Of a stretch of 14,080 nucleotides of DNA, positions 1 through 5,873 are shown piece by piece (position 1 is the first letter of the stretch; each line of letters starts with the position of its first letter). Location of the stretch: positions 1 to 14,080 of the forward strand of contig JBFKOL010000082.1 in assembly GCA_041628815.1 (NCBI GenBank). The letters run 5' to 3'. A model generated the notes under the pieces. The model was not told where the DNA came from. It made no database searches and was given only the letters and a program-made list of their open reading frames with translations. Source of the stretch: JBFKOL01 sp041628815. GTDB taxonomy: Bacteria > Bacteroidota > Bacteroidia > Chitinophagales > Saprospiraceae. The translations under genes were made by a program, and so were the position numbers.

Positions 1-648
1 CATCGAAGCGATATCGAATCGTCAAAGAGCGTGAAGGAAGTTGTCGATCGCAAAGAAGTTCTCGAGATAGATATTGACACGCTCTACTACGAAAAGATCA
101 AATCCATTTACAACCAGATTGTTGAATTCGCCACAGCGTTACAAAGTAATCTAGAATTGAAGAATAAGGATATCGAATTGATTCGAAATCTCCTTATTGC
201 TAACCGGCATCTTGTATCTATCGTAAAAAACATGAAGGGCCTTCATAAAAATATGTCCAAATACATCGCCTCGGACAATTATCACATAAAGACAGAATAC
301 AACGCTTTCAGGAAAATATTGATCAAAGTATTAAGGGAAATTCAACAATTGAAGATTTCAGATAGTCCTGAAAAAAATTTAAAAAAGCTACGTAAACTGA
401 AAATCAAAGCCGAACGAAGTGATGTACTTCTAGATGGTTCAATTAATAAATTAGTCAGAAAAAACTTGATATCCAATGAGATGGCTACATCTCTAATGAA
501 TGATAGCGCTAACTTTACCAATATTGTTCAAAGCCTGATTGTATTTGCCGAAATTCTTTACGTTCGAAGGGATCTACTTCTCGAAGAAGAAGCAGGTATG
601 GGGATTGAAGAAGATGATACGGAGGGAATTCTAGAAGCTGTGGACTAA
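1..648 (+). CDS. C-terminal part of a probable Na/Pi cotransporter-family protein (PhoU-like domain), 5' end outside the window
   Basis: The frame is open from base 1 through a GTG at 31 to a TAA at 646-648, so the gene very likely begins upstream and this is only its 3' end; the GTG is not a convincing start. The visible part is almost entirely charged alpha-helix with no membrane segment. It contains a stretch of the type NLVxxVKxxKxLxKNxxxYxxSDNxxIxxEYNxxR (roughly residues 60-95 counted from the GTG) and an acidic tail rich in Glu and Asp. That pattern resembles the cytoplasmic PhoU-like helical bundle that follows the membrane domain in bacterial Na+/phosphate symporters of the NptA/YjbB type. 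If so, the protein imports or exports phosphate at the inner membrane, and the missing N-terminal half would hold the transport helices. The family call is from remembered sequence pattern only; another helical-bundle protein is possible. It converges on msrA with a 45-base gap. Confidence 0.5.
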   Translation, partial: HRSDIESSKSVKEVVDRKEVLEIDIDTLYYEKIKSIYNQIVEFATALQSNLELKNKDIELIRNLLIANRHLVSIVKNMKGLHKNMSKYIASDNYHIKTEYNAFRKILIKVLREIQQLKISDSPEKNLKKLRKLKIKAERSDVLLDGSINKLVRKNLISNEMATSLMNDSANFTNIVQSLIVFAEILYVRRDLLLEEEAGMGIEEDDTEGILEAVD

Positions 649-656
649 CTAGGATT

Positions 657-705
657 TTGTTGATTATCGTCATGTGCTATTAGTAGACCTTTTCTACTTC
701 AACAA
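657..705. terminator. Nested inverted repeat between convergent genes, possible bidirectional terminator
   Basis: Two nested pairings are visible. TTGTTGA (657-663) is complementary to TCAACAA (699-705), and AGTAGA (682-687) is complementary to TCTACT (693-698) with a 5-base loop. It lies between the stop of the left-hand gene and the end of msrA, and overlaps the msrA stop codon. There is no strong T-run after the stem on either strand, so termination activity is inferred from position. Confidence 0.35.
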
Positions 706-1317
706 TTCCGGAAACTTTGCCTGGAACCGCTTTAGCCTGGGAATGCTTACCCCCCTAACGTAAGGTTGGTTTGGATTTCGTTTTTCGTAATCCTGGTGGT
801 ATTCTTCGGCACGGTAAAATTTTACGAATTGCATAATCTCGGTGACAATGGGTTTGCTGTACTCGCCTGACGCTGTAAGATTCGTCTTCGCTTCTTCGGC
901 GATGGTTTTTTCTTCTTCATTCTGATAAAAAATGATCGATCGGTATTGGCTTCCAAAATCTGGTCTTTGACCAATGGTGGTTGGATCTTGGGATCCGTAG
1001 AAAACCTTAACGAGCGTGGCAAAGTCCACCTCAGACGGATTATAGTGTACTTCCACCGTCTCAGCATGGCCCGTGGTGCCAGTACCAATACTACGATAGG
1101 TGGGGTTTTCAGTATGTCCGCCCGCATAGCCGGAGATCACCTCGTCCACCCCCCTCACACTTTCATAAATGGCTTCCACACACCAGAAACACCCACTGGC
1201 AAAATAGGCAGTTTTATATCCTGGTTTTGGCGTATATGGACCTACTTGATCAGCAGATCGATCAGCTTGGACATTGCATGACACTAAAAGGAAGATAAAG
1301 GAGAGTAATGCGTACAT
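694..1317 (-). CDS. msrA: Peptide-methionine (S)-S-oxide reductase, lipoprotein form
   Basis: MsrA reduces the S-epimer of methionine sulfoxide in oxidised proteins using a catalytic cysteine that is recycled by a thiol donor. The 207-residue product has the family signature GCFWC at residues 42-46, with Cys43 the expected nucleophile. It also has the downstream family motifs SGYAGG, NPTY, GHAE, GSQYRS and YHQDY. Residues 1-14 form a short hydrophobic leader ending LVSC, a lipobox, so the mature protein is probably a lipoprotein anchored at Cys14 and working in the periplasm. The only other cysteine is Cys46, which would have to act as resolving residue; the distal C-terminal resolving cysteines of E. 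coli MsrA are absent. An in-frame TAA lies 18 bases before the ATG, so this is the only ATG start. The aldo/keto reductase is 99 bases upstream on the same strand. Confidence 0.96.
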   Translation of the reverse strand: MYALLSFIFLLVSCNVQADRSADQVGPYTPKPGYKTAYFASGCFWCVEAIYESVRGVDEVISGYAGGHTENPTYRSIGTGTTGHAETVEVHYNPSEVDFATLVKVFYGSQDPTTIGQRPDFGSQYRSIIFYQNEEEKTIAEEAKTNLTASGEYSKPIVTEIMQFVKFYRAEEYHQDYEKRNPNQPYVRGVSIPRLKRFQAKFPELLK

Positions 1318-1342
1318 AATTCGTGATTTACATTAAAACGTG

Positions 1343-1372
1343 CAAACAAGAAGAAGGTTTTTATATATCAAA
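1343..1372 (-). promoter_or_regulatory. Weak Bacteroidota-type promoter candidate for msrA
   Basis: Reading the minus strand, TTTG (1372-1369) is followed after 18 bases by CTTGTTTG (1350-1343). The known Bacteroidota pattern is TTTG at -33 and TAnnTTTG at -7. The -7 element keeps TTTG but lacks TA. It lies about 26 bases before the msrA ATG, a plausible distance. It rests on pattern only. Confidence 0.25.
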
Positions 1373-1416
1373 TGAACGACGCTGTTCGGGTTGAAGAATG
1401 ATGAATAAAGAATGAT

Positions 1417-2409
1417 TCACCTCATTCCATAATTGTGTTCCGTTTTTTCCTCATTTCGGTCTGTTGCAGGCGGTGGTTCTGGGCTAAGCGACGATATACG
1501 CTGTCTGAGTTCTCGTGTCATATCGACATTAATGGCATCCAGGGAAGCTTGCAGTTGTTCAGTTGATCGCCCGCCGATGATGGGTGCCGTCACGGCCGGG
1601 TGGCTACTCACCCAGGCAATCGCCAATGAGACGGGATGGACGCCTACCTCTTTGGCTAAATCCGAAAATGACTCCGACGCTTCATACATCCAGTCTGATC
1701 CGTATCTGGTTTGATACATCTTATTTTCCATCAACCTTCCTGTTTCCGGTCGCCTCGTTTTACCGTACTTTCCGCTGAGCAGCCCCCCTCCCAACGGGCT
1801 ATAGGGAATCACACCTATTTTTTCTTCCAATGCCATAGGTAGTAATTCTACCTCAGCCTGGCGCTTGACCAGGTTGTACATCGGCTGAATACACTGGAAA
1901 CCAGGCCACCCGTGCAGGCTCGACAGTCCCAATCCCTTCATCACTTGCCAAGCTGCAAAATTACTGGCTCCAATGTAGAGTATCTTACCTGCACTGACGA
2001 GATCAGCCAGAGCAGCAAGTGTTTCTTCCAAAGGGGTTAGCGGGTCGAATCGGTGCAAAAAGAAGAGGTCAATGTATTCGGTATCCAAACGCTTGAGGCT
2101 GTCATGCACGGCTGTAAACAAATGTTTTCTGGACGAACCACAAGCGTTTACGTCAGCGCCGGTTTTAAAAAAAGCTTTGGTGGTGATGACGACTTCACTC
2201 CTGCAGCTTTTGATCAGTTTTCCAAGGATGATTTCGGACTTACCTTTTTCGTATACATTGGCACAATCAAAAAAATTGATGCCCGCATCCCTGCTCATGG
2301 CGAACATTTTCTTTGAGGTATCAAAGTCTGCCGCACCCCCGAATGGCATGGTGCCGAGGCACAAGTGAGATACATAGACTCCGGTCGTCCCCAGTAGTTT
2401 ATATTTCAT
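1417..2409 (-). CDS. Aldo/keto reductase family oxidoreductase
   Basis: A 330-residue NAD(P)H-dependent reductase of the aldo/keto reductase superfamily, with a single TIM-barrel domain and no signal peptide, so cytoplasmic. The catalytic tetrad is visible: Asp48 (in INFFD), Tyr53 (in NVYEKGKSE), Lys78 (in TTKA) and His119 (in FFLHRFD). The N-terminal YKLLGTTGVYVSHLCLGTM stretch and the cofactor-side segments IGASNF, IQPMYNL, IPYSPLGGGLLSGKY and IIGGRS are all in the expected order. The substrate cannot be told from sequence; this subgroup is often called general stress protein 69/YajO-like and acts on small aldehydes, ketones or sugars. It ends with a proline- and charge-rich tail (PEPPPATDRNEEKTE). 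It is transcribed away from the decayed sigma-factor locus and towards msrA. Sharing a transcript with msrA is possible, but the 99-base gap holds a candidate promoter. Confidence 0.93.
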   Translation of the reverse strand: MKYKLLGTTGVYVSHLCLGTMPFGGAADFDTSKKMFAMSRDAGINFFDCANVYEKGKSEIILGKLIKSCRSEVVITTKAFFKTGADVNACGSSRKHLFTAVHDSLKRLDTEYIDLFFLHRFDPLTPLEETLAALADLVSAGKILYIGASNFAAWQVMKGLGLSSLHGWPGFQCIQPMYNLVKRQAEVELLPMALEEKIGVIPYSPLGGGLLSGKYGKTRRPETGRLMENKMYQTRYGSDWMYEASESFSDLAKEVGVHPVSLAIAWVSSHPAVTAPIIGGRSTEQLQASLDAINVDMTRELRQRISSLSPEPPPATDRNEEKTEHNYGMR

Positions 2410-2476
2410 CGGTAAGCTTTGACTGAATGAGTAATAAAGGATAATTTTTTTTAAAATTCATTTTTTTTGAGCGTTT

Positions 2477-2504
2477 TGTCCACACCAGCGGTCTATGCGT
2501 CGTC
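2477..2504 (+). promoter_or_regulatory. ECF sigma-type promoter candidate upstream of the decayed YciI-sigma operon
   Basis: TGTCCA at 2477-2482 is followed after 15 bases by CGTC at 2498-2501, with a second CGTC at 2501-2504 after 18 bases. The ATG of the YciI remnant lies about 40 bases further on. I recall that ECF42 sigma factors studied in Streptomyces use a TGTCGA -35 and a CGA/TC -10 and control their own YCII (DGPF) operon. One -35 mismatch is present here. No TTTG/TAnnTTTG housekeeping pair occurs at the right spacing. The assignment is inferred. Confidence 0.35.
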
Positions 2505-2544
2505 TCTACTGTGAAATTGATTCTAAAACAAACCAAATAATGTT

Positions 2545-2658
2545 ATGAAAGAATTCACGATGATTTTTCTTGGGGGTGATTATGCCAAAGCACAGTTGAC
2601 CCCTGATGAGGCTGATAAACGTATGCAAAAGTGGATGGCCTGTAAACGGAATCCCTGA
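2545..2658 (+). pseudogene. Truncated YciI/YCII (DGPF-type) family protein, N-terminal remnant
   Basis: An ATG at 2545 opens 37 codons that begin MKEFTMIFLGGDYAK and continue through SPEE-like LTPDEADKRMQKWMA before a TGA at 2656-2658. This matches the start of YCII-domain proteins (usual pattern MKxFMxxFRGxDYxxLxPEExQxxMQKWxAW), which normally run to about 115-145 residues. After MQKWMA the sequence no longer looks like YCII: the next codons belong, in another frame, to an ECF sigma factor. About three-quarters of the YCII protein is therefore missing, and the short product would lack the body of the ferredoxin-like fold. YCII genes commonly sit beside ECF42 sigma genes, which supports both identifications. 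The function of YCII proteins as sigma partners is not settled. Confidence 0.75.
2636..2642 (+). other. Probable deletion junction (TGGCCTG) between YciI and sigma-factor reading frames
   Basis: YciI similarity (frame of 2545) stops and sigma-factor similarity (frame of 2606) starts at this point. The family consensus for the lost YciI continuation is KWMAW, codable as TGGATGGCCTGG. The sigma segment begins WPVNG, encoded TGGCCTGTAAAC. TGGCCTG could thus have been present in both parents. The junction fits a deletion between short direct repeats that removed the rest of yciI and the sigma N-terminus. Confidence 0.45.
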
Positions 2659-3727
2659 AAATCCAAGCGGCTGGCTCTTCATGGTAAGTAAGCGAAAACT
2701 GCTTGACCATTACCGGAAAAATTTGAACGCCAGAAATCTGAGACCCCATCACTTCGTGGATGTGCAGCAGGAGCAGTGGGAGTTAGAGGAGATCGCCGAT
2801 CCCGAATTAAGGATGCTGCTTGTCATCTGCCATTCTCAACTGAAAAAAGAGGAACAGTTGGCCTTTATGCTGAAACTGATTTCCGGCTTTGGAATTAGAG
2901 AAGTCGCCAATGCCCTTTTGGTTTCGCAAGAAGCGGTCAAAAAGAGACTCGGCAGGGCCCAAAAGTTTGTCCAAACAGAACAATTGAAGTTTGAATGGCC
3001 CGATGCGAACCAGATCGACAGAAGAAGGCAGATGGTTCATACGGTTTTATACCTCTTGTTCAATGACGGATTCTAGTCGAGCCAACCTGAGCGTTGGGTT
3101 TCCAAAGAATTTTGCCTCGAGGCAATGCGGCTGTGTAAATTCCTCACCGATCATATCCTCGCCACTCAAGACACATTTGCACTGATGAGTCTGATGTGCT
3201 ATCACATCTCGAGATTCAAAAGCAGAACGAATCACTCAGAACAACTCGTTTTGCTCAAAGACCAGGATAGATCCCTGTGAAATCAAGAATTTGTCCAATT
3301 GGGCCATCACTACCTTGAAAAATCAGCTGAAAAAAGCGAGGAAAAAACCGCTTTGCAATTGGAAGCCTTTATCAGTGCACAGCATTGCATGGCTCCATGG
3401 TTTGAAGAAACCAATTGGGTAATGCTGCATACCCTTTAAAACCAGCTTCCCCAGATTGAACAAAACGATCTCGTCCCATTAAATTTGATACGGGTCAAGA
3501 TCTATACAGGCAGTTTGAAAGATGCCAAGGTAATGTTTGAGCGATTCGAACCCGAAAAGATGAAGAAACACAAATCCACCTACTACCTGGTCGGAACTGA
3601 ATTGTACAATCATCTACGGGACGCGCACACTCCCCCTATGTGGATTGAAAAGGCACTCGAGAATGCAAAGAACAAAAGAGAATCAGATTTTCTCGCAGAA
3701 CAGCTCCGCAGCAAATGGAATAATTAA
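2636..3727 (+). pseudogene. ECF42-type RNA polymerase sigma factor (DUF6596 C-terminal extension), disrupted
   Basis: One frame (that of ATG 2606) reads as an ECF42-like sigma factor from the end of region 2 (WPVNGIPENPSGWLF) to its natural end. Region 4 with the DNA-binding helix-turn-helix (LISGFGIREVANALLVSQEA, then VKKRLGRAQ) lies about 2843-2965. The long C-terminal extension typical of this group follows: VLYLLFNDGF, EAMRL, then KDQDRSL, LGHHYLEK, VPLN and a TPR-like end. The frame is broken by TAG at 3074-3076, TGA at 3278-3280 and TAA at 3437-3439. In the family these positions are usually Tyr, Trp and Tyr, so each could be a third-base change. No frameshift is needed across about 360 codons. 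The N-terminus (about 45 residues of region 2) is missing because of the fusion to the yciI remnant. Pieces 2606-3076 and 3485-3727 could look like separate small genes but are fragments of this one. Confidence 0.85.
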
Positions 3728-3773
3728 GATTCGGATTTAGGACAACTTATTAAAAACACTTAAACTAAAAGTC

Positions 3774-4000
3774 ATGACCGTAGAACAAATCGCTAAAAAA
3801 GGACAACTATTCGAAGAAATGGTGAAAGCCGTACACGACAATGAATTATCTTAATCCATTGTCGGTGGAAATCATTTTTCGGTTGCCATAACCATAGATG
3901 TAACTTATAAACACTCTCAAGGATGAAAAATACAGAAATCTGTGTGTACGAGGTGACCGACCGTAAAATAACCAAAGAACCGTTCTTTTACCCTGTATAA
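3774..4000 (+). pseudogene. SnoaL/NTF2-like domain protein, degenerate
   Basis: ATG 3774 starts MTVEQIA, the usual opening of SnoaL-like (NTF2-fold) proteins. It jumps directly to KKGQLFEEMVKAVHDNELS, which in relatives lies some 45-55 residues later, so the middle is probably deleted. The frame then hits TAA at 3852-3854 but continues with SIVGGNHFSVAITIDVTYKHSQG, normal for the family, to a TGA at 3924-3926. The C-terminal portion resumes in another frame from 3923 (MKNTEICVYEVTDRKITKEPFFYPV, TAA at 3998-4000), matching the family ending EEICVYxVxDGKIxxEQFFY. Three separate lesions are thus visible in 227 bases. Intact homologues are about 110-130 residues, with no agreed role in this subgroup. 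It lies 46 bases after the sigma remnant in the same direction and was probably part of the same operon. Confidence 0.7.
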
Positions 4001-4025
4001 CCGTCATCATGAAAATCGGCCCTAG

Positions 4026-4058
4026 ACCCGGCCTAATCAGATTCCGGGTGTACTTTTA
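4026..4058 (+). terminator. Candidate terminator after the decayed operon
   Basis: ACCCGG (4026-4031) can pair with CCGGGT (4044-4049) around a 12-base loop, followed by GTACTTTTAA. The G+C-rich stem and short T-run, placed 25 bases after the last SnoaL-like stop and before the next gene, fit a modest intrinsic terminator. Confidence 0.35.
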
Positions 4059-4077
4059 ACCTCCCTTAAAATATGCT

Positions 4078-4752
4078 ATGATTTATTTTGAACAGGATTA
4101 CCTGGACTTTTTTTCCGAGTTGGAAAAGAACAATAGCCGTGAATGGTTCCATGCAAACAAAAAGCGCTACGAAAAAAAAGTAAAAGAATGTTTTACTGCA
4201 TTCTTCACCGATCTGATGAAGGCATATGAAGCGGAATACGGCGCTGTTCCAATGACACCAAAAGAAGGTCTCTTAAAAATCAACAGGGATATTCGTTTTA
4301 GCAAGGACAAGACACCGTACAAAATTCACATGGCCGGAATGATCTCTAAAAGTGGTAAGAAAGACCATTCATGGCCAGGCATTTATTGCCAAGCCAACCA
4401 TGTCGATGTGCGACTCTATTCAGGATGCCATGGACCGAGTAAGGAACAACTTCATGCCATCCGCACGGAGATCCATTCAAGGATAGAAGAATTTTCAATG
4501 CTAATCAGCGATCCTCTTTTCAATAATACCTTTGGCGATATTCTGGGTGAAAAAAACAAACGCATACCCATTGAATTCAATGATTCATCAATTCGACAGC
4601 CGCTCCTGTTCAACAAGCATTTCTACTATTTCTTCAAGGAAAAACCTTTGATCTTATTACAAGAAGATCTGGTGAAACGGTTGATGAAAAAATTTGAAGC
4701 CGCCAGGAAAGTCAACCGGTTTTTTATGGACGCGCTCGAAAAGATTACCTGA
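4078..4752 (+). CDS. DUF2461 family protein (TIGR02453 type)
   Basis: The 224-residue product carries the recognisable order of the DUF2461 family. It has an N-terminal DFFSELEKNNSREWFHANKKRYE block (residues 10-32) and a central KINRDIRFSKDKTPYK block (about 67-82) leading into the glycine-containing beta region with GIYCQ. A C-terminal helical segment with RIPIEF, HFYYFF and a final DALEKI follows. No signal peptide or membrane segment is seen, so it is predicted cytoplasmic. The family is widespread in bacteria and has no established biochemical function, so none is assigned. The length is normal and the frame intact. An MDR oxidoreductase begins 55 bases downstream on the same strand and could share its transcript. 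Confidence 0.92.
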   Translation: MIYFEQDYLDFFSELEKNNSREWFHANKKRYEKKVKECFTAFFTDLMKAYEAEYGAVPMTPKEGLLKINRDIRFSKDKTPYKIHMAGMISKSGKKDHSWPGIYCQANHVDVRLYSGCHGPSKEQLHAIRTEIHSRIEEFSMLISDPLFNNTFGDILGEKNKRIPIEFNDSSIRQPLLFNKHFYYFFKEKPLILLQEDLVKRLMKKFEAARKVNRFFMDALEKIT

Positions 4753-4807
4753 GCGGGTCATCGTTTGTCCGGTCTTTTTACAAACTTGTGGGTCACAATA
4801 CTTTCAA

Positions 4808-5824
4808 ATGAAGGCCATTTACCTCATCAAGTATGGCGAGAGCCATGATGCATTCGAATACCGGGATATCCCCGAACCTGTCGTCGAAGAAGAAACTGTA
4901 AAAATTAAGGTGGCTTCTTCAGGGCTGAACTTTGCAGATGTCCTTGCCAGGAGGGGACTCTATCCCGATGCGCCTAAAAACCCGGCTGTTTTAGGGTACG
5001 ACGTAGCCGGTACGATTACAGAAGTAGGTAAGGGCGTCAAGCACCTACATCCCGGACAGCGCGTCACAGCACTCACCCGCTTCGGAGGGTATGCGGAATA
5101 CGTCACGACTATGCAAGAAGGCGTCAGCCCGATTCCTGATGAAATGGGTTTTGAAGAGGCCACAGCATTGGCGACCCAAGGATGTACCGCCTATTTCTGT
5201 ACCGAAGAGTGCACGCGTTTACATACCGGAGATCGGGTGCTGATTCAGGCCGCGGCAGGTGGCGTTGGCATGATGCTTGTTCAACTTGCAAAGCACAGGG
5301 GATGCAACGTATTCGGAACAGCGTCATCGCGTAAAATTGACAAACTTCGCGACTTTGGAGTAGACTATCCCATCGACTATACCACGCAGGATTTTACTGA
5401 AGTAATTCGGACACATGGTTCGGGAACAGTGGACGTCGTTTTTGACAGTATCGGGGGAAAGACCTTTAAAAAAGGGTTTAAACTTCTTGCGCCAGGAGGG
5501 CGCATGATCAGTTTTGGGGCCGCTTCTCAAATGAATGCGCCGGGTAACAAACTGAAAGCCCTCGGTGTAGCCATCAATTTTGGATTGTTCAGCCCTATAC
5601 CGCTTCTCATGCAATCGAAAAGCATCATTACAGTCAATATGCTTCGCATAGCCGATCACCGTCCTCATGTTTTTCAAAAGGTGTTGTATGATGTGGTGAA
5701 TCTCGCGAAGAAAGGAATACTCAAACCCGAAGTCGGTAAAAGTTTCGATGCCTCAGACATCGCCGAGGCACACAATTTCTTAGAATCCCGCAAATCTACC
5801 GGCAAAGTAACTTTGACCTGGTAG
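4808..5824 (+). CDS. VAT-1/quinone oxidoreductase-like medium-chain dehydrogenase (zinc-independent)
   Basis: A 338-residue cytoplasmic NADPH-dependent reductase of the MDR superfamily, quinone-oxidoreductase branch, closest in pattern to VAT-1-like proteins. The N-terminal GroES-like domain contains SSGLNFADVLARRGLYP and LGYDVAGTITEVG. The Rossmann domain carries the nucleotide-binding AAAGGVG (residues 148-154), followed by VFDSIGG and the late LLAPGGRMISFG. The Zn-ligand cysteine/histidine patterns of alcohol dehydrogenases are missing, as expected. The substrate is likely a quinone or an activated enone, which cannot be decided here. The frame is open further upstream to 4694, but that would overlap the DUF2461 gene and add 38 residues unlike the family. 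The ATG at 4808 gives the canonical start MKAIYLIKYG. Confidence 0.93.
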   Translation: MKAIYLIKYGESHDAFEYRDIPEPVVEEETVKIKVASSGLNFADVLARRGLYPDAPKNPAVLGYDVAGTITEVGKGVKHLHPGQRVTALTRFGGYAEYVTTMQEGVSPIPDEMGFEEATALATQGCTAYFCTEECTRLHTGDRVLIQAAAGGVGMMLVQLAKHRGCNVFGTASSRKIDKLRDFGVDYPIDYTTQDFTEVIRTHGSGTVDVVFDSIGGKTFKKGFKLLAPGGRMISFGAASQMNAPGNKLKALGVAINFGLFSPIPLLMQSKSIITVNMLRIADHRPHVFQKVLYDVVNLAKKGILKPEVGKSFDASDIAEAHNFLESRKSTGKVTLTW

Positions 5825-5840
5825 AAAGGCTATGGTTTTG
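5812..5840 (+). promoter_or_regulatory. Bacteroidota-type promoter candidate for the DUF5916 gene
   Basis: TTTG at 5812-5815 is followed after 17 bases by TGGTTTTG at 5833-5840, one mismatch from the -7 consensus TAnnTTTG. The start codon at 5874 would leave a leader of roughly 27 bases. The -33 element lies inside the last codons of the upstream oxidoreductase gene. Confidence 0.35.
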
Positions 5841-5873
5841 ACTCGATTGCTATCTTCATAAAAATTTTGATGT

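Noticed and set aside
946..1281. A 111-codon open frame opposite msrA
   Set aside because: The opposite strand encodes MsrA with all family motifs, and the plus-strand translation resembles nothing known.
2606..3076. An apparent complete 156-residue sigma-like gene
   Set aside because: It lacks most of region 2 and continues in the same frame past the TAG with family-typical sequence, so it is a fragment of the disrupted ECF42 gene.
3074..3439. Stop-codon recoding or selenocysteine as an explanation for the three in-frame stops
   Set aside because: All three stop codons are involved and all three end intact genes nearby (TAG msrA, TGA aldo/keto reductase, TAA GGT-like). The N-terminus is missing as well, so decay is simpler.
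3485..3727. An apparent 80-residue small gene
   Set aside because: It is the in-frame C-terminal end of the same ECF42 sigma frame; the first codon (ATA) and context do not support an independent start.
3793..3975. A 60-codon minus-strand open frame in the decayed region
   Set aside because: The plus strand carries clear SnoaL-like similarity; the minus frame has no recognisable features.
4694..4807. A longer N-terminus for the MDR oxidoreductase
   Set aside because: It would overlap the end of the DUF2461 gene and adds 38 residues unlike the family; ATG 4808 gives the canonical start.
5324..5677. A 117-codon open frame on the minus strand inside the oxidoreductase gene
   Set aside because: It is antisense to a well-supported gene, has unnatural composition and matches no family that I recognise.
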